Shown: positions 23,703-31,300 of the stretch, piece by piece
How positions within the stretch are numbered: position 1 is the stretch's first letter
Layout of the letters: each line of letters starts with the position of its first letter
Origin: JAPLST01 sp964397565
GTDB taxonomy: Bacteria > Auribacterota > UBA3054 > JAPLST01
Reading direction: 5' to 3'
DNA length: 40,619 nt
NCBI GenBank assembly: GCA_964397565.1
Contig: CAYNJC010000038.1
Coordinates: forward strand, 1 to 40,619
The notes under the pieces: generated by a model
What the model saw: only the letters and a program-made list of their open reading frames with translations
Databases searched by the model: none
Told to the model about the DNA's origin: nothing
Made by a program: the position numbers and the translations under genes

Positions 23703-26531
23703 CTATTCCACGACCACTTTATACACTTCGATGCGGTCGCGCAACCTTACCAGAAGCTCATCTTGGCCGTCTTGGTCTGAGTCATATAACGTGATCAGAT
23801 TGCTGCTGGGCGCCTCAAGCGTCTCGCGCGCCAGCGGAATGCTGAAGCGCTCCTCCAGCGTGGTCTTGTCCAGCAGTTTGATGTGCGCATTGAAATAGGC
23901 ATGCACCGAGCGCGGACCGGCTATCTGCTCAACCACATTGATCATTTCGGGGTCATGTTCGTAGTACAACACCACAATGTATTCGCCATACGACGTGCGC
24001 ATGAAGCCGCAGATGCGCGGATAAGCAGAGATCGTCAAGGCATCGGTGACCACATTGGTGCTGCCATGAAAAACACGATAGTACTCGCGCAGCAGTTCCT
24101 TGATGCGTGCGACGGGTACCATTGCTTCATCAGCAACGGCCGGCGGCACCAGCGTCGTGGCAGCATTTGTCCCATAATACTCCGTCAACAATTCGCGGAC
24201 AAATGCCGTTGATACTTGCTGGGTCGTATTCGAGTATGGCACGCGCTGCAACACGCGCAATTGCGCGTCCAGCAACACCAGTTCGCCGTTGCGCAGCGCC
24301 GCCAGCACACAACTTTCGCGTGCGTGATAGTTCGGATACACACACGCACTCTCAACCGATGACGTGTTGCTGAATTGAAACAACGTCCGGCCGCGCTTGT
24401 CCAGCAGGTAGATGTCACCGGTTTCCTCGACCTTGCGCGGCCATGTCGTCGTGCGCATGAAGACGAGAATCTCATTGTCACCGTCGTGATCAAGGTCAAC
24501 GAATTTCGCCGTGGTGCCCGTGTAATGCGAGCCAAATTGGCGGCACCATTGCAGGTGGCCAGCCGCATCGAGCGCCAGCACGTATGAGTTGCTGTCGGTC
24601 GTGCCGTCCGCAGCCGTGTGCCCATTCCACGGCGCATACGTGCTGACCACCAACATCCTTTGTCCAGTGCGGCAATCAGTGTCGTCAATATCAACATCAT
24701 CGATATGCGGCGCCGTCTCATATTTCCATTTCAATGCGCCGGTGGCGTAGTCGAACACCAGCAGCGCGCGCGGTACTTGCACATACCCAGTGAACCAGCT
24801 CGCCACAAGCTCGGGGCAATAATCGCCGTCGAGATCCACCACGTCGTGCGGCGCCAAACTACCATACTCGCGATACCAGCGGTTCGTGCTGAGCTTGTGG
24901 TATTCCTCGCGCATCGAAGGCGTGTTGGCCGGCACGAGACGCTCAAACAGATACCCCGGATACTTAAACCGCTGCGGTTCGGAACACAATGTGCTGTTCA
25001 ACACCCGCGCGACATGCGTCGTGCCCCGCCGCTCAACCAGGAACAATTCTTGCCCGCCATCGCCGTTGTAATCCTTGACGAGCGCAACGCCGCTCTGGCT
25101 GTCTAAACGCCTGCGTGCCACAAGTGCACCATGCGCGTTGTACACACTCAGGCGGTTACTGATATCAGCCATAAATTCCGGCGTGCCATTGCCGTTTAGA
25201 TCCACCATACGCAGCGCGCGACAGTCGGACACATCCGCAAACATTAATGTTGCGCTGTTGGTCAAATGTGGCGACGTCATGCGCATGGCGGCGTTTGTCG
25301 GCACGAAAATGTAATCACCGACGTTACCGCGCAGCTTGCTCGAGACTGGCATTTGGGTGTGGTCGTAGCGCGCGCGTGACTGGACCGCAACCTCGCGTTT
25401 CACCGCGTCATTCACCGTATCGGCGGTGATGAATGGCCGGCTGCCAAACGCATGCAGCGTCTCGCGAAACACGCGGCCAAATAATCCGTCAATCGCTTTC
25501 TGTGCGGCGCCACTGGCCGCCAGCACATTTACCACCGGCTCCTGCACCAGCTCGCGCAGATAATGAAAATCCGGGAGCGAATGGCCAAACGTGTAACCAG
25601 ACCGCATGCAGATCATGCCGGCATAGCAGCAATCCAGCACTAGATAGACATGCTGCACATCGCACGCGCGTGCAAGTTGCTTGATGGCGGGAATCGGGAT
25701 GTTACGCGACGCCAACACCCGCTCGTCGCGGCTGCCATCATACGGTATCAGATAGCTCATGTTCGACTTGTGCCGATCCAGATAACCATGCCCGGCAAAA
25801 TAGATCAGCAACGACCCGCGCGGCCCGGTCTTGCGCATCAGTTCTTCCAGCTTGTCCAAGATGTTCCGGCGCGTCGCGTTTCTGTCAGCAAGACGCATGA
25901 TATCGTTGAACTGAAATGCGCGTAACTGCTCATCCAGCGCAGTAATGTCGTTCACACAATGGCCTAAGCCATCAAAACCGGTGCGGGCATAGTCGTAGTC
26001 GTCTATGCCAATCAGCAGCGCGCAAGATGTGTTATACACGTCCAGCATGTGCGGCGCATAGGTGCCATCTTCGATGTCATAGGCGGTCAACTGTACTGTG
26101 CGTGCCGGTGTCCATTTTGTGACACTTTCCGGCCCGCCACGAAACGCTGGCATTTTATGATGAGGAAACCGCGCGTAGATGAAAACTACCGCGCCGATCA
26201 GCAGCAGACACGCCGCCGCGCGCAATAACCATACTTCGGTGTCCGCAACGAATGCCAGCATTTTTCGGATGCGCCAAGCCCGCGTCACCATGGTCGGCAG
26301 TGTCTCAATCTGCGCCGCGTCTCGCGCATGGCTTTCCAGTGCGGCGGCCACCGCCGGGTCACGCGCCAAGAGTGCCTTGGCCGCTGCCTGCTCCGCATCT
26401 GTTGCCGTGCCCTCGGCCACCCGCGCCAAAAGCGCATAGTCAACCGTATCGATGCACAGTTTTGTCTGGTGCCGCTCACGCCGTGCGCGATACATGCGCG
26501 CCAAACATTGTTGTAGCTTGTTCTCGTTCAC
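23703..26531 (-). CDS. Membrane caspase-like (C14) protein with anti-sigma-like N-terminus and FG-GAP propeller
   Basis: The protein has 942 residues. Residues 1-95 are cytoplasmic in type, with DYALLARVAEGTATDAEQAA and LLARDPAVAAALESHAR, the style of anti-sigma factor N-termini. One membrane helix lies at about 101-120 (WLLRAAACLLLIGAVVFIYA). The caspase fold follows: ALLIGIDDYDY (171-181), catalytic His in YFAGHGY (H248), and catalytic Cys in LVLDCCYAG (C302). From about 440 on, repeated Asp-rich calcium-type motifs (DLNGNGTPEF, DYNGDGGQEL, DLDGDYCPEL, DLDHDGDNEI, DSDQDGQDEL) mark an FG-GAP/VCBS-type propeller. It lies downstream of an ECF sigma gene and has its own GGGACA/CGTATATA promoter. 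I infer that it binds and controls that sigma factor and that the protease domain faces the periplasm; neither is proven. Confidence 0.88.
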   Translation of the reverse strand: MNENKLQQCLARMYRARRERHQTKLCIDTVDYALLARVAEGTATDAEQAAAKALLARDPAVAAALESHARDAAQIETLPTMVTRAWRIRKMLAFVADTEVWLLRAAACLLLIGAVVFIYARFPHHKMPAFRGGPESVTKWTPARTVQLTAYDIEDGTYAPHMLDVYNTSCALLIGIDDYDYARTGFDGLGHCVNDITALDEQLRAFQFNDIMRLADRNATRRNILDKLEELMRKTGPRGSLLIYFAGHGYLDRHKSNMSYLIPYDGSRDERVLASRNIPIPAIKQLARACDVQHVYLVLDCCYAGMICMRSGYTFGHSLPDFHYLRELVQEPVVNVLAASGAAQKAIDGLFGRVFRETLHAFGSRPFITADTVNDAVKREVAVQSRARYDHTQMPVSSKLRGNVGDYIFVPTNAAMRMTSPHLTNSATLMFADVSDCRALRMVDLNGNGTPEFMADISNRLSVYNAHGALVARRRLDSQSGVALVKDYNGDGGQELFLVERRGTTHVARVLNSTLCSEPQRFKYPGYLFERLVPANTPSMREEYHKLSTNRWYREYGSLAPHDVVDLDGDYCPELVASWFTGYVQVPRALLVFDYATGALKWKYETAPHIDDVDIDDTDCRTGQRMLVVSTYAPWNGHTAADGTTDSNSYVLALDAAGHLQWCRQFGSHYTGTTAKFVDLDHDGDNEILVFMRTTTWPRKVEETGDIYLLDKRGRTLFQFSNTSSVESACVYPNYHARESCVLAALRNGELVLLDAQLRVLQRVPYSNTTQQVSTAFVRELLTEYYGTNAATTLVPPAVADEAMVPVARIKELLREYYRVFHGSTNVVTDALTISAYPRICGFMRTSYGEYIVVLYYEHDPEMINVVEQIAGPRSVHAYFNAHIKLLDKTTLEERFSIPLARETLEAPSSNLITLYDSDQDGQDELLVRLRDRIEVYKVVVE

Positions 26532-26626
26532 TATTTCTTCTCACTTGTGTCGGAGCGCGAATCCCGCACCGCCGATCAGAAGCTGACCTGCATTCCCCAT
26601 ACGCCCGGTTCCATCGTGTTCATACA

Positions 26627-26655
26627 TATATACGTCAAACACGGCAGAGTGTCCC
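26627..26655 (-). promoter_or_regulatory. Candidate ECF promoter P1, caspase gene
   Basis: On the minus strand GGGACA (26650-26655), 15 bases, CGTATATA (26627-26634). The -35 box lies in the last sigma-factor codons and the -10 box starts right after the sigma stop. The start codon of the caspase gene is about 90 bases downstream. Same spacing as P2-P5. Confidence 0.8.
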
Positions 26656-27246
26656 ATCGGCTTTCGTCAACCGTTGCAGGCGCGTGACGATGGCGGCCAA
26701 TTCACGCGCTATTTTCGACTTGCTGCAACCAAACATGACGGCAATTGCGCGCACATTGTGGCCTTGATAGTAATGCAAATCAACCAGTTGCCGTTCGCGC
26801 ACTGCGAGCTGCACCAGCGCCCGTGTCAGCAAGGCCTCTTCCTCATGCGCGCACACGCAGGCCACCGGCCCGGCCGCATGGCAATCCGGCGGATCCAACA
26901 CCAGCGGTTCGCACGGCGGCGCGGCGCGCTGATGGTCGATCACATGATGCCGGAAACTAATCGAAAGAAAGGTGCTCAAGCGCGCGCGACCATCGTACTG
27001 GCGCAGTATCCCGGCCCGCGCGACACCGCCCAGCAGCTTCACCAAAAATGACCCCAGCAAATCATCAAACTCGGTGTGGCAGTTCAATTGCGCGACAACG
27101 CAACGAAATCCGTTGCGGTAGCGTTGGAGAAACTCTGCCCATGCCGCCTCATCGCACGCGCACAAGCGCGCGACCAGCGCCAGATCCTGTGCGCACAGCG
27201 GTGCCTCTGCGCCAGTGTGAGCCGGCGGCACAGTATTGCCGACCAT
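26635..27246 (-). CDS. ECF-type RNA polymerase sigma factor
   Basis: The protein has about 203 residues from the ATG at 27246, which has GGGA four bases upstream; an ATG at 27261 is an alternative. Numbered from 27261, region 2 lies at about 38-112 (AWAEFLQRYRNGFRCVVAQL, DDLLGSFLVKLLG, YDGRARLSTFLSISFRHHVI) and region 4 at about 140-198 (LVQLAVRERQLVDLHYYQGH, IAVMFGCSKSKIARELAAIV). There is no region 1 or 3, as expected for the ECF group; a Cys/His-containing linker (CHAAGPVACVCAHE) joins the two regions and might respond to metal or redox state. The caspase/anti-sigma-like gene lies 103 bases downstream. Its own promoter looks like a housekeeping type, not the ECF type. Confidence 0.9.
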   Translation of the reverse strand: MVGNTVPPAHTGAEAPLCAQDLALVARLCACDEAAWAEFLQRYRNGFRCVVAQLNCHTEFDDLLGSFLVKLLGGVARAGILRQYDGRARLSTFLSISFRHHVIDHQRAAPPCEPLVLDPPDCHAAGPVACVCAHEEEALLTRALVQLAVRERQLVDLHYYQGHNVRAIAVMFGCSKSKIARELAAIVTRLQRLTKADGTLCRV

Positions 27247-27320
27247 ACCTTCCCTAATCATTGCGCGCCATCATGGTCTAGACCAATCAAGTATCCTTTG
27301 TGCCGTGATAATGGTGCATA

Positions 27321-27349
27321 AGTATAGCAAGACCGCTTCTGGTGCACAA
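27321..27349 (-). promoter_or_regulatory. Sigma-70-type promoter of the ECF sigma gene
   Basis: On the minus strand TTGTGC (27344-27349), 17 bases, TATACT (27321-27326). The start would be near 27314, about 70 bases before the sigma start codon. No GGGACA/CGTATATA pair is seen here, so the sigma gene seems not to be autoregulated through that motif. Confidence 0.5.
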
Positions 27350-27430
27350 ACGCCCACCGTTTTGGTTAGGTGACGCCGTGCGCCACAAACGCGGATGGAG
27401 TCTATGACTTCATATGCTGCCCGCTGACTT

Positions 27431-27480
27431 GGTTAGCTAAGGCACCAGCCAGTCCCGCCAGCGGCGGTGATCCCGCCAAG
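27431..27480. repeat. Degenerate fragment of the MITE interior
   Basis: GGTTAGCTAAGGCACCAGCC followed by AGTCCCGCCAGCGGCG and GATCCCGCC matches the interior of MITE copy 2 read in reverse. Terminal repeats are missing. The remainder of 27262-27726 contains only the two promoters described and no gene. Confidence 0.45.
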
Positions 27481-27581
27481 TGGGGGTGATTCCATCCCGC
27501 GAATGTTGCTGTTGCCCAATGCAGTAGCGCCGTCCGCGCCGCTGGCGGACGTGCTATACTGCCTCGCCAGTGAAACTGCCT

Positions 27582-27610
27582 GGGACAAATCACCCCGAAC
27601 TGCGTATATA
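27582..27610 (+). promoter_or_regulatory. Candidate ECF promoter P2, HTH gene
   Basis: GGGACA (27582-27587), 15 bases, CGTATATA (27603-27610). The HTH gene starts about 115 bases downstream. Same boxes and spacing as P1. Confidence 0.75.
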
Positions 27611-27726
27611 CTCATGAGAAGCAGTGCTGGCAGCGGTGGATACTGGTTGTGCCTGCACAATCTCAGGTTTTATGGAAGTACAACTCGTGTATTGTTGAAG
27701 TGAAAAAGTGCAAAACGAAGTACGTC

Positions 27727-28020
27727 ATGAGCGTAGATGAAGAGACAACCAACAATCATGGTAACGGCAATCTGCCGTTCTGTAACCCGGGCGACCGCAT
27801 TCGCATCGCGCGTCACCGTAGTGGTCTGTCACAGGAAGAGCTTGCCGAGAAACTGCACGTCGAGCGCAAACTCATCTCGCGCATCGAGAACAACGAAGGC
27901 GGCATTCGTCTCCGCACCATCCAAGCTGTACTCTGCGAGGTCGGCCTGCGCATGTGCGCACACTGCAGCGGCGTCTGCCCGTACCGCCGCGCGGTTCTTG
28001 AAGATGACGCCCGTGCCTGA
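27727..28020 (+). CDS. Small Xre-type HTH regulator
   Basis: The protein has 97 residues from the ATG at 27727; upstream codons in the frame back to 27649 look non-coding. A Cro/C1-type helix-turn-helix fills residues about 22-75 (GDRIRIARHRSGLSQEELAE, LHVERKLISRIENNEG, LRTIQAVLCEVGLRM), followed by a short Cys-rich tail (CAHCSGVCPYRR) that could bind metal. The start region (MSVDEETTNNHGN) has a partial copy at 36571 upstream of another gene with the same type of promoter. It lies under candidate promoter P2, so it is probably a secondary regulator within the ECF regulon. Its targets are unknown. A HipB-like antitoxin without a toxin partner is less likely. Confidence 0.8.
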   Translation: MSVDEETTNNHGNGNLPFCNPGDRIRIARHRSGLSQEELAEKLHVERKLISRIENNEGGIRLRTIQAVLCEVGLRMCAHCSGVCPYRRAVLEDDARA

Positions 28021-28086
28021 CCACGCCTGCCACCATGACTTCCACTCGTCACTCGCAACTCGTCACTCTTACCTCGCGCCAAAGGC

Positions 28087-28192
28087 GCGCTGTCCCTTGC
28101 GGTGGTATAGACTCCCCCCGCGCGTTGTGCTATATTGCCTGCATCATTTGGCTTCTGACTCTGTGACAGAATACTGGTTGAGACACTTTGCC
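28087..28192 (+). repeat. 106-bp promoter-bearing repeat, decayed copy
   Basis: Aligned without gaps to 35754-35859 it differs at about ten positions (roughly 90% identity by eye). It contains GCTATATTGCCTGCA and CTGTGACAGAA. In this copy the promoter has decayed: GAGACA (28180-28185) instead of GGGACA, and GATTTTAT at the -10 position. An intact promoter (P3) lies 70 bases downstream. Confidence 0.75.
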
Positions 28193-28251
28193 AACCAGAT
28201 GATTTTATTGACCTGCGAAGCCATGGCGTGATTGAGTCTGCCCCTCTTCGT

Positions 28252-28280
28252 GGGACAAACCGTCATGGCGCTCGTATATA
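28252..28280 (+). promoter_or_regulatory. Candidate ECF promoter P3, giant repeat protein operon
   Basis: GGGACA (28252-28257), 15 bases, CGTATATA (28273-28280). The predicted leader to the ATG at 28344 is about 55 bases. Confidence 0.8.
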
Positions 28281-28343
28281 TAGGTAAGAATACGCTGCGT
28301 TACGCGTAACACAGTAGATCTCTGCAATCGTTATGGAGTCTTT

Positions 28344-31300
28344 ATGAACGGTAGGAAAAGCTGGTGCTGGGTCGTCATTGCGCTTGGCGCGTTGGCTCAA
28401 CAAGGATTTGGCGCACTCTATGTTAGTGCGCACGCGCAGAATGCTCAATGGCCATATACCAATTGGAATATCGCCGCCAGTAGCATACAGGACGCCGTCA
28501 ATGCGGCCCCTGCCGGCGAGACCGTGTATGTGGCCGCAGGCATCTATGACTATGGCGAGTCGGTCATTTCAAATGCGCCTGTCGAAACCAGTCTCAGCAA
28601 TCGTGTTATCATTACAAGTGCCATCACTGTTGTCAGCACCGGTGGCCCCGCCGCCACCATCATTGTGGGCACAGGCCCGCTAACCAACTGGGCGGTGCGG
28701 TGTGTTTGTATCACCAACGGTCTGCTTGCGGGATTCACGTTATCTAATGGATATACTCGCCAAGATGGTGATTGGCGCTTCGACGGCAGCGGCGGGGCCG
28801 TCTTGAACCTCGGCGGCATTGTCAGCAATTGCCTGATCACCTCCTCGCACGCCTTCTATTATGGCGGCGGCGCTGCGTCCGGCACCTATGTGGATTGTGT
28901 CTTTGAAAACAATCATGCCGATTTTGGTGGCGGCGGCGCGTTTTGGGCCACGCTCCAACGTTGTGTGTTTCGCGGTAACCACGTGGACACGTGGGGCGGC
29001 GCCGTCTATGGGTGTGCCGCCTACAACTCACTCATGACCTCAAACGTTGCCTTGTTCGGCGGCGCTTCGTTCATGAGCCAATTGGCAAACTGCACGCTCT
29101 CACGCAATGTTGCCGATTTCGAGGGCGGCGGTTCCTACTGGGACACTGTCGAAAATTCGATCGTGTATGACAACAGCGCTACTCATGCTCCCGACGCCTT
29201 TGAAAGCGAATTTTCCTTTTCGTGTACCGCACTGCCTGTGACAGGGGCTAACAACATCACGAATGCGCCCGGATTTCGCAACGCTTTCAATGATTTTCGG
29301 CTGACGTGCCTGTCGCCCTGCCGCAATGCCGGCAACCTTGCATATGTCAATGGAACAACCGACCTCGACGGCCACCCCCGCGTCATCGAAGGTCGTGTGG
29401 ATATGGGCGCCTATGAATATGATCCGGCGTTTTTTGCTCCGTTTATTGACATTACCAATGCAGTGTCACCACCGGCGATGAATTGGGTGCCCTATCATCG
29501 CACCAGTTTCGCCGCCGCTGGTACGAATTGGAATGTCTACGGCAACATGGCCTGGTGCTTGTCCGTGAATTACACCAATTGGTTTTACCATGCCGGCACC
29601 GCGTGGGGCGCGACCGCAACCGGCTTGGTTGAAGGCTGGAACTCGCTGACAATCATTGGCACGAATTTTTGCAATGTCTGGACAACCGACACAATCCGGA
29701 TTTACCGGCAGACCAGCAATGAGGTCGCGCCCTGCGTCGACATTACTAATGCGTATCGCACCTTGCCGGTCGGCACGACCAGGGCCGGCATTGGCGGCAC
29801 CAATCTGAACATCGCCGCTGGCAATCTGTGGTGGTCGAACAATCGCGCGGCGGGCGTCTTCCCGTTCAAGGCCAGCGGTGAAAACGGATGGTTCACAAAT
29901 ATCATTCATAATCTCTTGCCCGGCACGAATGTCATAACGGTTGCCGGCACCAACCTGTATGGCTGGCCGGCCGCCGACACGTGCCTGATCTTCGTCGGCT
30001 GGCCGCTGCCGGTGATTGACATCACCAATGCGCCTGCGATCGTGTCGTATCACGTGAGCAACGCATGGGTCAGCGGCACCAATGACAACATCGCCGGCAA
30101 GATGGGCTGGAGTCTCAATGGCAGCTCGACCAATTGGTTTGCACGCGCAGATTCGAACTGGATGGTCAACGTAACCGGCCTGCTGCACGGTGACAACTTG
30201 GTAAGCATCATCGGCACAAATGTCTGGGACATGTGGACCAACGATATTGTCTGGATTCACCGCGAGACCAGCAATGAGGTCGCGCCCTGCGTCGACATCA
30301 CTAATTCGTATCTCGCCTTGTCGGCCGGCACGACCAGTGTCGGCATCGCCGGCACAAACGCGAACATCGCTGCCGGCAATCTGTGGTGGTCGAACAATCG
30401 CGTGGCGGGTGTCTTCCCGTTCAAGGCAAGTGGCAAGAATGGGTGGTTCACAAATACCATTCATAATCTCCTGCCTGGCACCAACGTCATCACGGTTGCC
30501 GGCACCAACATGTACGGCTGGCCGGCCGCCGACTCTTTACCGATCTTCGTCGGCTGGCCGCTGCCGGTGATTGACATCACCAACGCGCCGGCAATCGTAA
30601 AGTATCATCTGGACAATGCCTGGGTCAGCGGCACCAACAAAAACATTGCCGGTTCGATGGTATGGAAGCTCAATGCTGGCCCAGCCACTAATTGGTTTGC
30701 GCGCGCCGGCTCGGGCTGGACAACCAACATAACCGGCCTCGTGTACGGCGACAACACTGTGTATATTCTCGGCACGAATGCCTGGGACATGTGGACCAAT
30801 GACAGTGTCATCATCCACCGCGAGACCAGCAATGAGGTCGCGCCGTGCGTGGACGTCACCAATGCGTATCGCGAGTTGCCCGTCGGCACGACCAGTGCCG
30901 TCATCGGCGGCACGAACCTGAACATCGCTGCCGGCAATCTGTGGTGGTCGAACAACCGCCTGGCGGGTGTCTTCCCGTTCAAGGCCAGCGGCGAAAACGG
31001 CTGGTTCACCAATATCGTCCACAATCTTGAACCCGGCACGAATGTCATCACGGTTACCGGCACCAACATGTATGGCTGGCCGGCCGCTGACTCGTGCCTA
31101 ATCTTCATTGGCTGGCCACTACCGGTGATTGACATCACCAACGCGCCGGCAATCGTAAAGTATCATCTGGACAATGCCTGGGTCAGCGGCACCAACAAAA
31201 ACATTGCCGGTTCGATGGTATGGAAGCTCAATGCTGGCCCAGCCACTAATTGGTTTGCGCGCGCCGGCTCGGGCTGGACAACCAACATAACCGGCCTCGT

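Noticed and set aside
28180..28208. GAGACA-N15-GATTTTAT as a sixth ECF promoter
   Set aside because: Both boxes have changed at key bases, including loss of CGT; it is kept only as a decayed copy.
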